Of a DNA stretch of 64,000 nucleotides, positions 13,315-21,489 are shown one piece after another. Numbering within the stretch: the first letter of the stretch is position 1; each line of letters begins with the position of its first letter. Below the pieces are notes generated by a model, which did no database searches, was not told where the DNA came from, and was given only the letters and a program-made list of their open reading frames with translations. The stretch is from Paenibacillus sedimenti (GTDB lineage: Bacteria > Bacillota > Bacilli > Paenibacillales > NBRC-103111). The stretch is from the NCBI RefSeq assembly GCF_014534655.1, contig NZ_JACVVD010000003.1, forward strand, positions 1 to 64,000, given 5' to 3'. A program made the translations under genes and the position numbers.

Positions 13315-14780
13315 AGCGCTTCATCCTCCTCCGGCTTCGTTAGGCATAGCTGGAATGTGATCTGCACTTGAGTCCCCCGGGCATCTGAATCTACGCGCAT
13401 AATCCCGTTCAGATTTTCCTGTACAAGGGTCTCCGTTATTTTCAGACCGAGGTGGTTCTTTCTGTCTGAACTGGTCGTACCTTCATATCCGTCAGGCCTT
13501 TGAATACCGCATCCGTTATCGGAAACCTTCAACCTGGCCATTTGTCCGCTTACCTGAACTGCGATTTCAATGTCACCTTGAGCTCTTTCCTTAAAAGCAT
13601 GCGTCGCGCAATTTTGCACGAGTTCATTAATTGCAAGAGCAAGTGTCGTCGCTATATCTGATGGCAAAATAAGCTCATCACCACGAATCTCGACCCGAAT
13701 CGTCTGATCCGGTTTGGCCGAAGAGGAAATGATGTTTTTGGCGATCCGATCCACAACATCGTTGAAGGGGACCGTGTCCAACCCATCGAAAGCGAGCATT
13801 TCATGAATGATTGCAATGCTGTTAATGCGATGAATGCTGTCTTGATATACCTTCTTCACTTCTTCTTGCTTCGTTCTGCGCATCTGCAGGCGGAGCAGGC
13901 CGGATACGTTTTGAAGGTTATTTTTGACGCGATGATGAATTTCTTTGATAACGGCCGATTTCATGCTCAGCTGCTTCTCTTTTTCTTTCAAGTCTGAAAT
14001 GTCACGAATCAGCATAAATCCACCGACAGCTTGGTGGTCCCGATACATAGAAACTGCTTTCAACTCGAAAGCAATATTTCCCATTTGAAACTCATCACGA
14101 AAAACACCGGTTTGGCCAAGCCCGCTCGCCAGTTTTAATCGGCCATAAAATAATTGGTCAAAACTGCGGCCTTCCAGCACGCCCACATGACCAATTTCCC
14201 TGAGCATTTCCCGAGATCGCGGGTTCGTATAGGTTACGCAGTCTTTCTCGTCAAACAATAGGATCCCTTCGTGCATCAGGGACTGCATTCCTCCTTCCGA
14301 CATGGCGACACTCAGCAGCGTCTTGCTCAACTGTTCCGTTGTTTCGATAAGACGTTCCACATTCTTTTCCTGTTCTATCTTTTCTGAAATATCCTGTTCC
14401 ATAATAAGCGCGCCAATCACTTTGCCGCTTGTCGACCAAATCGGCACCACATTTTGCTGCATGGCTCTTTGTTCCTGTGAAATCCCTCTGGAGCCGTTAA
14501 CCGGCTTACCTGACAGCAGGCAGAACATGACAGCGGGTTCGTTTTGAGCATAGGCATATTGCCCGACAACCGATGTTTTGTAGAGGGACGGGGCCGTGGA
14601 CGGTTGCGCCTGAGCGACAACGATTGCCGAACTGTTATCTGTGAGCGGACAGTCGATGAACACATCCGATTGAGAAGCATCCGCGAACAATTGTAGATGG
14701 CGAGACAAATCCTCAATGATACCCGCTTCCTCCGGCGTCAAAAACGTATGTTCTATGCAGAGTTGAATGACAGACGTCAT
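13311..14780 (-). CDS. eutW: Ethanolamine-responsive sensor histidine kinase
   Basis: 489 residues with no membrane span, so it is cytosolic. The N-terminal sensory region (about 1-150) is followed by a PAS-like domain (MHEGILLFDEKDCVTYTNPRSREMLREIG) and then an HWE/HisKA_2-type kinase with phosphoacceptor motif IKEIHHRVKNNLQNVSGLLRLQ and an ATPase domain (LALAINELVQNCATHAF, VSDNGCGIQRP). It pairs with EutV, whose gene overlaps it. SD GAGGGAATTTCT. In related species EutW autophosphorylates with ethanolamine. Confidence 0.93.
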   Translation of the reverse strand: MTSVIQLCIEHTFLTPEEAGIIEDLSRHLQLFADASQSDVFIDCPLTDNSSAIVVAQAQPSTAPSLYKTSVVGQYAYAQNEPAVMFCLLSGKPVNGSRGISQEQRAMQQNVVPIWSTSGKVIGALIMEQDISEKIEQEKNVERLIETTEQLSKTLLSVAMSEGGMQSLMHEGILLFDEKDCVTYTNPRSREMLREIGHVGVLEGRSFDQLFYGRLKLASGLGQTGVFRDEFQMGNIAFELKAVSMYRDHQAVGGFMLIRDISDLKEKEKQLSMKSAVIKEIHHRVKNNLQNVSGLLRLQMRRTKQEEVKKVYQDSIHRINSIAIIHEMLAFDGLDTVPFNDVVDRIAKNIISSSAKPDQTIRVEIRGDELILPSDIATTLALAINELVQNCATHAFKERAQGDIEIAVQVSGQMARLKVSDNGCGIQRPDGYEGTTSSDRKNHLGLKITETLVQENLNGIMRVDSDARGTQVQITFQLCLTKPEEDEAL

Positions 14781-14812
14781 AGAAATTCCCTCACAGACAT
14801 GAATTTTTGCTG

Positions 14813-15265
14813 CTACACATTGAAAACGAAGGTTTGCAGTTTCTGCTTCAATACTTCTATGCCTTGATTACTGGCTGCGGAAGTCATATAAATATCCCCA
14901 TCCGGCAAAGATTGCCGGAGCAGCAACACGGCCCGCTCCACATCCGCTTTCGGATGATCGATTTTCGTGACCGCTCCGATCGCGGGTACGGGAAATCCAT
15001 TGGAAAATCCAGGCGGAAAGTAATTCCTCGTGCGGGTGGCATCATGAACGAGCAGAATAGCCGATGCTTCGAAGGACGTCGCCATGAGTGAACGATAATA
15101 GAGCGGATTCTCGCTATATTCACCTGGCGTATCGATCAACCAATCGCGATATTCGAGGCTTTGCGTTTTCGTGGCCGGCTGCCGTTCGCCGAACAGTGCC
15201 TTGACTAAGGTCGATTTGCCGGCGCCGACGGCTCCGATGATCATTACTTTTTTCATGAATGTCAC
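14813..15265 (-). CDS. eutP: EutP/PduV-family P-loop protein
   Basis: 150 residues with a small GTPase-like fold: Walker A IIGAVGAGKSTLVKALFG, DTPGEY (switch II), and TKID for base recognition. EutP family members have been reported as GTPase-like proteins or acetate kinases; no separate acetate kinase gene is present in this operon. The first ATG overlaps the eutS stop; a second start three codons later (MKKVMIIG) is equally plausible. Confidence 0.92.
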   Translation of the reverse strand: MTFMKKVMIIGAVGAGKSTLVKALFGERQPATKTQSLEYRDWLIDTPGEYSENPLYYRSLMATSFEASAILLVHDATRTRNYFPPGFSNGFPVPAIGAVTKIDHPKADVERAVLLLRQSLPDGDIYMTSAASNQGIEVLKQKLQTFVFNV

Positions 15266-15609
15266 GACCTTGTCAATGATGCGGTAGTAAACTTTAACTT
15301 CTCATGTAAAAAGATGTTGACCGCTTCGATCGCCATTTCAACGGCTGCCACTTCCCCGACGATCACGAGCGATCCGGTAAACCGGTCCAGGTAACCGATG
15401 CCCACAGGTGCGGCTTTCGTCGCGATATCTGCGGCGATAATAGCCGTTTCCGTTGGCGTAAGCGTCAAAATCCCTAGCGCATTCGCTGCATCAATTCCGA
15501 GCTTGGCGTATAAAATTGGATCGGGATTGGCTATGACATGGGCAAGTGTCAGCTGTTTCCCCGGCACATATTCCTGGATTACGCGTTGCTTCTGCTCTTC
15601 CATCGCCAT
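15262..15609 (-). CDS. eutS: Microcompartment shell protein EutS
   Basis: 115 residues. The N-terminal RVIQEYVPGKQLTLAHVIANP is diagnostic for EutS/PduU-type circularly permuted hexameric BMC proteins that cap shell pores. The remainder is one BMC domain (LGILTLTPTETAIIAADIATKAAPV...). SD GAGAGGTT before ATG. It lies just downstream of eutN. Confidence 0.95.
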   Translation of the reverse strand: MAMEEQKQRVIQEYVPGKQLTLAHVIANPDPILYAKLGIDAANALGILTLTPTETAIIAADIATKAAPVGIGYLDRFTGSLVIVGEVAAVEMAIEAVNIFLHEKLKFTTASLTRS

Positions 15610-15615
15610 AACCTC

Positions 15616-15894
15616 TCATTCACCTACTTCCGTGACTTCATAACTGTCCACAATGCCTACCACCATCGCGTCAACGGGTACATTTTTTCCACTGAAAAGG
15701 ATGCGTGCCGGACTCCCCCGCGATACGATTACCTTCTCGCCTACTCCGGCGCCGATCCGGTCTGCAGCGATAACCGTTTGTCCGGCATCACGGTCTTTGA
15801 AGTCCGTCGGTTGAATCACCAACAGCTTGAGATTTTCCATGCCGTCTTCTTTTTGGGTGGCCCAAACGCTTCCAATCACTCTTCCGAGAAACAC
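15616..15894 (-). CDS. eutN: Microcompartment vertex protein EutN
   Basis: 92 residues, EutN/CcmL family. These pentamers close the vertices of the shell. Diagnostic features are the opening FLGRVIGSVWATQK, LLVIQP, DRIGAGVGEKVIVSRGS and VVGIVDS. The GTG start is preceded by GAGGGGTGA, which also contains the stop of the upstream gene. Confidence 0.95.
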   Translation of the reverse strand: MFLGRVIGSVWATQKEDGMENLKLLVIQPTDFKDRDAGQTVIAADRIGAGVGEKVIVSRGSPARILFSGKNVPVDAMVVGIVDSYEVTEVGE

Positions 15895-15900
15895 GGGATC

Positions 15901-16734
15901 TCACCCCTCGTCCTTGAATTGAACGGCAATGCCTTTCTCCCTAAGCATATCTTTGGCGAGTGGTGATAGTATTGTTCCTTTGGCGAGCGTTAAGCGAGCG
16001 GTTCGGTTGATTTGAGGCTGCTGCTTGACCCATTCAGCGGAGACGAGCTTACCTTCGAACGTAAGAATAGTTTCTGTCGCGTCTTCAGATAAACCAGTCG
16101 TGACTACGCTAACTAAAGAGCCTTCTTCTTGACCGCCTTTACTCGCTGCACATTTGCGAACCGCAACTTCGGCCAACTGTTTCACGGGAGCAAAATCCAC
16201 CCCATACATTTGCATTTCCTTTTTATAATATTCGAAAAGATTCTGATAAGACTTGGGCAGCCCGAGCGCTTGCAACGTTCGCCGATCTGTCCGTTTTAGC
16301 CCAGACGCATCATCCCCGACAAGCACAAATTTACCCAAGACAAGCGCGGAAAAAATGATTTCCGATTTGACAGTCCCTTTCATGCCGAGAGCGACTCTAC
16401 CCGCGTTGTCCAGATCGATTTCCGGAATGACGATACCCGCGTAGTCCATCGGCACTTCGATTGGCGCAGGGGCATATTCATCGGCCAAAATGATTTTGCC
16501 GGGAGCGCCGGACTCAATCTTGTGCTTACCCAGCCAAGCTGAGGTTTCGCCGTCAAGGAACAAAATGTCGTGCTCGATGCCGTTCTTTTGCAGCAGAATA
16601 AAGTGGTCCAAATAAGCTTCCTGGGCAGTGCTATCGCAAAATATGTACAGCAGCTTGGGTGGCTTGACCGCTTCCGTTTGCATCGTTTTCACAAGCTCCC
16701 GGACGATCGATTCGACCACTAGTTTGATCTCCAA
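15901..16734 (-). CDS. Conserved eut-operon protein of unknown function (277 aa)
   Basis: 277 residues with a TTG start (SD AAGGGGGTAG). Residues about 25-200 look like a Rossmann-type alpha/beta protein (LLYIFCDSTAQEAYLDHFILL, IVIPEIDLDNAGRVALGMKG, SALVLGKFVLVGDDASGL). A comparable unnamed gene lies between pduL and eutN in other Firmicutes eut operons. The last 30 residues (ARLTLAKGTILSPLAKDMLREKGIAVQF) repeat a motif also seen at the start of the neighbouring PduL (VGDKLTPAAVDFLKSRGIATCQI). This short helix-type module may be a shared docking or encapsulation element. No catalytic residues can be named. Confidence 0.85.
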   Translation of the reverse strand: MEIKLVVESIVRELVKTMQTEAVKPPKLLYIFCDSTAQEAYLDHFILLQKNGIEHDILFLDGETSAWLGKHKIESGAPGKIILADEYAPAPIEVPMDYAGIVIPEIDLDNAGRVALGMKGTVKSEIIFSALVLGKFVLVGDDASGLKRTDRRTLQALGLPKSYQNLFEYYKKEMQMYGVDFAPVKQLAEVAVRKCAASKGGQEEGSLVSVVTTGLSEDATETILTFEGKLVSAEWVKQQPQINRTARLTLAKGTILSPLAKDMLREKGIAVQFKDEG

Positions 16735-16740
16735 CTGCAG

Positions 16741-17526
16741 CTACCCCCTTACGGAACCCGTGATTTCACCGTTTTTACCGATCATTCGGACAACGTCTCC
16801 TGTCTTCAAACCAGCAGCATTCGCCTCATCGGTATCGATATGGAAATCGAGCGAAAAACGTTCATTAACCCTTGCAATGACATCTGCAAAAATAAGCGGC
16901 CGTTCACCCAAAGTCTGAAGGATGAGACGATCTCCGCTTTCAGCTTTCATCTTTGATGCATCTTGCGGTGACATATGTACATGGCTCTTGGCTACGATAA
17001 GCCCCTGCAGCAAAACAACCGTTCCCTTCGTGCCGGCGAGAGTAATTCCCGGTGTATCTTCGATGTGTCCGGATAGTCTGACAGGAGGATGCACGCCAAG
17101 TACATAGCCGTCAGTCCGAGAAACTTCCACTTGCGTAGCCCCCCTGGAAGGGCCTAGAATGCGAACGTTCCGGATGATGCCTTTCGGTCCGATTAATATA
17201 ACGGTTTCATGAGCGGCAAATTGGCCGGATTGCGACAATTCACGCATAGGCGTCAAGCTGTAACCGGATCCGAACAACGTCTCGACATGCTCCGGAGAAA
17301 GGTGGACATGGCGGTTGGATACTCCGACTGGCACACTCATATCCTTTAGAGCCATTTTATCCGGTAGAATGGTTGGATGTGGTGCTATCTGACAAGTAGC
17401 AATACCTCTGCTTTTCAAGAAATCAACCGCAGCCGGTGTCAGTTTATCTCCGACACGTACGGGAAAAGGATCCGGCAGACCTTTCACTAACCGGGAACGT
17501 AAATAGGCTTCCGTAATGAGCGCCAT
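16741..17526 (-). CDS. pduL: PduL-type phosphate acyltransferase
   Basis: 261 residues. Two beta-barrel repeats carry the zinc-binding motifs SNRHVHLSPEH (about 70-80) and AKSHVHMSPQD (about 180-190), the hallmark of PduL, which converts acetyl-CoA and phosphate to acetyl phosphate inside microcompartments. It takes the place of EutD here. Residues 1-60 are an N-terminal extension with VGDKLTPAAVDFLKSRGI, probably for encapsulation. It sits after eutM and before the unknown gene at 15901. Confidence 0.95.
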   Translation of the reverse strand: MALITEAYLRSRLVKGLPDPFPVRVGDKLTPAAVDFLKSRGIATCQIAPHPTILPDKMALKDMSVPVGVSNRHVHLSPEHVETLFGSGYSLTPMRELSQSGQFAAHETVILIGPKGIIRNVRILGPSRGATQVEVSRTDGYVLGVHPPVRLSGHIEDTPGITLAGTKGTVVLLQGLIVAKSHVHMSPQDASKMKAESGDRLILQTLGERPLIFADVIARVNERFSLDFHIDTDEANAAGLKTGDVVRMIGKNGEITGSVRG

Positions 17527-17534
17527 CGATGAAT

Positions 17535-17822
17535 TTAACCTTCAAGCTTGGGCAGGATGAATTCAATGTCTGAATGCGGCCGTGGAATGACATGAACGGA
17601 TACGAGTTCTCCCACTTTCTCCGCAGCTGCTGCTCCTGCGTCCGTTGCTGCCTTAACAGCACCAACATCCCCTCTAACCATGACGGTGATCAGGCCTCCG
17701 CCGACATGTACCTTGCCTACCAGCTTCACATTAGCTGCTTTGACCATTGCGTCGGCCGCTTCAATTGACCCTACCAAGCCTTTCGTTTCGATCATGCCGA
17801 GTGCCGCCATTTCTCCTGCCAT
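17535..17822 (-). CDS. eutM: BMC-H shell protein EutM
   Basis: 95 residues, one BMC domain ([30 protein letters not shown]...[22 protein letters not shown]...[14 protein letters not shown]). It forms the hexagonal facets of the shell. I start it at the ATG ending at 17822 (MAGEM), six bases after GGAGGG; a longer frame to 17876 has no SD. This is the more canonical of the two BMC-H genes in the operon. Confidence 0.95.
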   Translation of the reverse strand: MAGEMAALGMIETKGLVGSIEAADAMVKAANVKLVGKVHVGGGLITVMVRGDVGAVKAATDAGAAAAEKVGELVSVHVIPRPHSDIEFILPKLEG

Positions 17823-17876
17823 TTGAATCCCTCCAATAATTAATATCATTAAATATAAATGTCGTAAATGAATCAA

Positions 17877-19367
17877 CTAATGTAGTTGCATGTCAGAAAG
17901 CACACTTTTCACAATTTGCATCACTTCTTCACGGGAAATACCCAGCTTGGCTCGATCGCTCAGCGTGTCCGCTATCCGTTCAGCCGATTTTACTGTTATC
18001 GATTCAGGCTCCAACTTCATTTCACGTATGCCAAAAGCAACCCGCTTCAAGTTGAGCAAATGCTGCGGACCAATGTTGTCTGAGGTGATATTATTGCCAA
18101 ATGAACCGCAGCCCAGCGTCATCGACGGCATGATGCCTGTAGTAGCGCCGATTCCCCCAAACGTGGTTCCTGAATTTACGACGATACGCGAAGCCGGTTT
18201 CTCCAGTCCAAACGCCTCTATGACGGCCAAATCCTCACAATGGATACCGAGCGTATGACCCAGACCTCCAAACTCAAGCAATTCAATACATTTTCGGCAT
18301 CCTTCCTGCCAATCGGTCACGGTGTACAAAGCAAGGATCGTGGTTAGTTTTTCGACGGAAAAAGGATACTCGAGTCCTACATCTGCCTCTTCTGCAACGA
18401 GAACCCGGGCATGCTCCGGTACGGATATACCAGCCATTCGAGCGATATCCTGCGGTGATTTTCCGACAATTTTCGGATTCAATCCTTTGCCGGTCATGAT
18501 GACGGATGCAACTTTTTGCTTCTCCTGATCATTCAGCAAATAAGCTCCCAGACGCTGCAGCTCTTCCAATAACTGTCGCTTAACCGCTAGATCAACGACG
18601 AGCGCTTGTTCGGAGGCGCATATCGTCCCGTAGTCGAACGTCTTGCTTTGCACGATATCGCCCACTGCTTTAGATATATTCGCGCTGTGGTGAATGTAGA
18701 CAGGCACATTGCCGGGACCGACGCCATAAGCGGGCTTTCCCGAGCTGTAAGCAGCCTTGACCATGGCCGTTCCGCCGGTCGCCATAATGAGATCCGTCAG
18801 CTTGTGGCTCATCAGTTCATTGCTTGCCTCCATGGACGGCTTTTGCAAGCAATGAATCAGCCCTGCAGGCGCACCCGCTATCTCAGCGGCCTGACGCATC
18901 AGATTCGCCGCTTCTAGCGAACAGCGCAAAGCCGAAGGGTGCGGGCTAATAACGATCGCATTTCTTGCCTTCAAAGCGATCATGCATTTAAACATGACGG
19001 TTGATGTAGGGTTCGTCGATGGGATGATGGCGGCGATGACGCCGACCGGTTGTGCAACCTCCCAAACTTTGCGTTCCTCGTCCCGGTTAATGATGCCCAC
19101 CGTCTTCATCTCTTTAATCGCCTCGTAGACGTTACGCGCCACGAACAAATTTTTCGTTTTCTTATCCGCCATATTTCCGAAGCCAGTTTCCTCCACAGCT
19201 AGTGTGGCAAGCCGTCCAGCCTCCGCTTCAGCTGTCTTTGCCATCGAAGCGACGATTGCATCGATTTGCGATTGAGACATGGCTTCCAGCTTCTTTTGAG
19301 CTGCCTTGGCCTCATGCAAGAAATCACGGACTTCTTGAATGGAGAGCAAATCTTGATCCAGCTTCAT
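17877..19367 (-). CDS. eutE: CoA-acylating acetaldehyde dehydrogenase
   Basis: 496 residues. The aldehyde dehydrogenase fold has the catalytic Cys in FDYGTICASEQALVVD, nucleotide-binding IPSTNPTSTVMFK, and the C-terminal GGIGATTGIMPSMTLGCGSFG. It oxidises acetaldehyde to acetyl-CoA with NAD+. The N-terminal helix (DLLSIQEVRDFLHEAKAAQKKL) may act as a cargo-targeting segment. Its ATG overlaps the stop of the preceding BMC-H gene, with GGGGGG upstream. Confidence 0.96.
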   Translation of the reverse strand: MKLDQDLLSIQEVRDFLHEAKAAQKKLEAMSQSQIDAIVASMAKTAEAEAGRLATLAVEETGFGNMADKKTKNLFVARNVYEAIKEMKTVGIINRDEERKVWEVAQPVGVIAAIIPSTNPTSTVMFKCMIALKARNAIVISPHPSALRCSLEAANLMRQAAEIAGAPAGLIHCLQKPSMEASNELMSHKLTDLIMATGGTAMVKAAYSSGKPAYGVGPGNVPVYIHHSANISKAVGDIVQSKTFDYGTICASEQALVVDLAVKRQLLEELQRLGAYLLNDQEKQKVASVIMTGKGLNPKIVGKSPQDIARMAGISVPEHARVLVAEEADVGLEYPFSVEKLTTILALYTVTDWQEGCRKCIELLEFGGLGHTLGIHCEDLAVIEAFGLEKPASRIVVNSGTTFGGIGATTGIMPSMTLGCGSFGNNITSDNIGPQHLLNLKRVAFGIREMKLEPESITVKSAERIADTLSDRAKLGISREEVMQIVKSVLSDMQLH

Positions 19368-19711
19368 GAGGATGATTCCCCCCCGCTATTGTTCAGCTTC
19401 ATGGATGCATCCGGAAGCTCATCGAGAGGCAGCAGCTTTTGTATAAAACGCCACAACGACGCATCCGGCCGTGGAATGACATGGGTAGACAACAGTGTTC
19501 CTATCTTGGAGGCCTCGCTCTCGCCCGCTTGCACAGCAGCTTTCACTGCAGCTACTTCCCCAAGGATATAAATCGTTACGATGCCGGCGTCGGCTTTCTC
19601 ATATGTCGTAACGCGTACGTCGGCTGTTTTGGCGGCTGCATCCGCAGCAGCGACTAATGCGGGAACGCCCCGGGTTTCAATCATGCCCAGAGCAAGCATG
19701 TGTCGATTCAA
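19364..19711 (-). CDS. BMC-H shell protein with C-terminal extension (115 aa)
   Basis: One BMC domain (LALGMIETRGVPALVAAADAAAKTADVRVT...VIPRPDASLWRFI) followed by about 25 extra residues (KLLPLDELPDASMKLNNSGGESSS) not found in EutM. The start is TTG at 19709-19711 with AGGTGATC upstream; an ATG four codons in is an alternative. It differs clearly from the second copy at 17535. The extension could face the lumen or cytosol and bind cargo. Confidence 0.9.
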   Translation of the reverse strand: MNRHMLALGMIETRGVPALVAAADAAAKTADVRVTTYEKADAGIVTIYILGEVAAVKAAVQAGESEASKIGTLLSTHVIPRPDASLWRFIQKLLPLDELPDASMKLNNSGGESSS

Positions 19712-19731
19712 TCGTGATCACCTGCTCTTTC

Positions 19732-20388
19732 TCAACTGAGCTTCACGGGATTTCTTGCGACTTCCCTTACCGCTTCGGCAAACGCTTCGGCTGCTGCTGC
19801 GCAGGCTGACTGACTGCCCGTTAACAACCCGCCGGCAAAGTTTGTTTCCGACGGCGGCGCAAAATATTGGCAAATCCGGACATCTGCGGCTTTCAAAGCA
19901 GCATCTAAACCGAACACCGCTTCAAGGGGCGGAGCGATCAAATAGGACAGCGGCTCGCCTTCGCGAATCTCTGCGACCTTGGACAAATAAGACCCTGTTC
20001 TGGAGATGACATGGGCATAATAGACATGAGTTCCCTCCTCGTTGAGGGAATAAAAGTAAGCGCCGCTCTCCATCAAGCGCACTGCCGCATCAAGCCCGCT
20101 GCGCACTTCAGCAGGCGTTTGACCGCCGATGATCCCGATAAACTCGCCGGATAACGGACCCGATGCATGCGCTGAACCAGCATAAAATGAGTGGGCATAA
20201 ACGACCTCGACTGCTGCCATTTTCGTTGCCTCATCTATCGCTGTATAGCCGATATCGTCAATGCTGGAAGTAAGCAATCCCAAACTGCGTATTCCCGGTT
20301 TCAAATTCAGCTTCTGCGCCAACCCCGGATCCACATTCGGTATCGTTCTAATGGCAAGCGGGACCGCGCGAATCGGTTGATCTCTCAC
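19732..20388 (-). CDS. eutL: Microcompartment shell protein EutL
   Basis: 218 residues, the usual EutL length. It has two tandem BMC domains, forms pseudohexameric trimers and has a gated central pore. Recognisable parts are SLGLLTSSIDDIGYTAIDEATKMAAVEVVYAHSFYAG, the second-domain SYLIAPPLEAVFGLDAALKAADV and CQYFAPPSETNFAGGLLTGS. The start is GTG, with GAGGTGAAAGGG just upstream. It is the first gene of the eut run and follows the leader terminator. Confidence 0.96.
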   Translation of the reverse strand: MRDQPIRAVPLAIRTIPNVDPGLAQKLNLKPGIRSLGLLTSSIDDIGYTAIDEATKMAAVEVVYAHSFYAGSAHASGPLSGEFIGIIGGQTPAEVRSGLDAAVRLMESGAYFYSLNEEGTHVYYAHVISRTGSYLSKVAEIREGEPLSYLIAPPLEAVFGLDAALKAADVRICQYFAPPSETNFAGGLLTGSQSACAAAAEAFAEAVREVARNPVKLS

Positions 20389-20726
20389 TCCCTTTCACCT
20401 CTTCACCAAAAGGATGGTAAAACAAAAAGGTGCCCAGGATCAAAGAACGGATAACGATTCTTTTCACCAAGGCACCATTGCCTTCATAGCTATTCTTTTC
20501 ATATGCTGATACCTATACTCTAATCCAATTTCAACCATTTTGCAATCGTTATCATGAACAAAAACAAGCTTTATTTTTAGCATCTTTACTAACAAATCAT
20601 GAAATTTAACACCATAAATGAAAATTTATTTTGAAATATTTCTACAAACCCCTTCCCAAACCAGGGTCATTTGGATATAATTGGTTTTGTTTGTAAGACC
20701 ACAATTAAAGGAGCGATGTTTAGTCC
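20389..20726. promoter_or_regulatory. Divergent intergenic region eutL / secreted protein
   Basis: 338 bp without a gene. It holds the eutL leader terminator at one end and, for the plus-strand gene, TATAAT at 20676-20681 after TTTGGA. For the eut operon a weak TTGAAA...TATAGG pair exists on the minus strand around 20500-20535. No B12 riboswitch-like structure was recognised. Confidence 0.4.
20419..20476 (-). terminator. eutL: Leader terminator/attenuator upstream of eutL
   Basis: On the minus strand GGTGCC (20476-20471) pairs with GGCACC (20434-20429), and AAAGAA pairs with TTCTTT inside, followed by the U-tract TTTTTGTTTT. It lies about 30 bases before the eutL start codon, so it must be read through for expression. 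With eutV (ANTAR) in the same operon, an antitermination switch is the natural reading. I did not find a textbook A1/G4-loop hairpin pair by eye. Confidence 0.75.
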
Positions 20727-21428
20727 ATGCGGAAACAAGTATTACGCATTCTTTCCGCCGCAGCCATTACTGCAATGCTTACACTGCCAAGTATGGTAAG
20801 TGCCGCGGAAGAAAAACCCCCTGAATCACCTACTACGGAAGCTGCCCCTCCAAGTCCTGTACCACTCAAGCCAAGTAACATCAAGTTAGAGACAGCCGGA
20901 TCCTTCACCTCCCTGCAAGTCGGAAGCACGATTTATGTGTATGACGACCAAGGACAGATTTTCCAAACCAAAGGAGACAATCAGAACGGTTCATTGAAAG
21001 ACCACTTCACTCTCCCTTACGGCCCTGAGCAAGTCCCATTCATTTTAGTCAAAAATTCCAAGAACGGCTTAATGGTATTCAGCGACATCTGGCCGGAATT
21101 CACCAAAAATAACGCGAATAAAGCAAATGACTTCGTCGAAGCCTACGACAGCGGCCGCGTCTTTTATTCCCCACAAACCAAAATCGTCAGCAAAACATCC
21201 CATCACTATGCAGAACAAAGCGATAAAGAAGTTGTCGTATACACAGCTAATGATTTCACGGATCTCAAAAAAGGCCATCATGAATCATTCCGGGTTGAAG
21301 GTAAATTAAGAGGATTGATCTTGTACGATTGCTGCCCTTATGTAGTGGTAGAAAACAGCAAGAATGAATTGGCCGTGTATCACGCCGGCGAAAAAGGTGC
21401 TGTGCAAGTCGGGACAATCGATCTGTAG
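20727..21428 (+). CDS. Secreted protein of unknown function (233 aa)
   Basis: The signal peptide MRKQVLRILSAAAITAMLTLPSMVSA is followed by a Pro/Glu-rich linker (EEKPPESPTTEAAPPSPVP) and a beta-rich domain with repeated short segments (TIYVYDDQGQIF, FILVKNSKNGLMVF, YVVVENSKNELAVYHAG). The repeated V-x-N-S-K-N-x-L-x-V unit suggests a small beta-propeller or internal repeat. AAAGGAGCG lies 13 bases before the ATG, longer than usual. It ends before a good terminator. No family recognised. Confidence 0.85.
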   Translation: MRKQVLRILSAAAITAMLTLPSMVSAAEEKPPESPTTEAAPPSPVPLKPSNIKLETAGSFTSLQVGSTIYVYDDQGQIFQTKGDNQNGSLKDHFTLPYGPEQVPFILVKNSKNGLMVFSDIWPEFTKNNANKANDFVEAYDSGRVFYSPQTKIVSKTSHHYAEQSDKEVVVYTANDFTDLKKGHHESFRVEGKLRGLILYDCCPYVVVENSKNELAVYHAGEKGAVQVGTIDL

Positions 21429-21438
21429 TAAATACCAA

Positions 21439-21470
21439 AAAGCCTGACTTTCCAATGGAAGGTCAGGCAA
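21439..21470. terminator. Terminator after secreted protein gene
   Basis: GCCTGAC/GTCAGGC with further pairing TTTCC/GGAA around it, followed by AATTTTATT. It lies between convergent genes and could act in both directions. Confidence 0.75.
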
Positions 21471-21489
21471 TTTTATTCAAGGCCTCATT

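Noticed and set aside
20389-20560. Cobalamin riboswitch before the eut operon
   Set aside because: No B12-box-like conserved core was seen; the clear element is a simple terminator hairpin.
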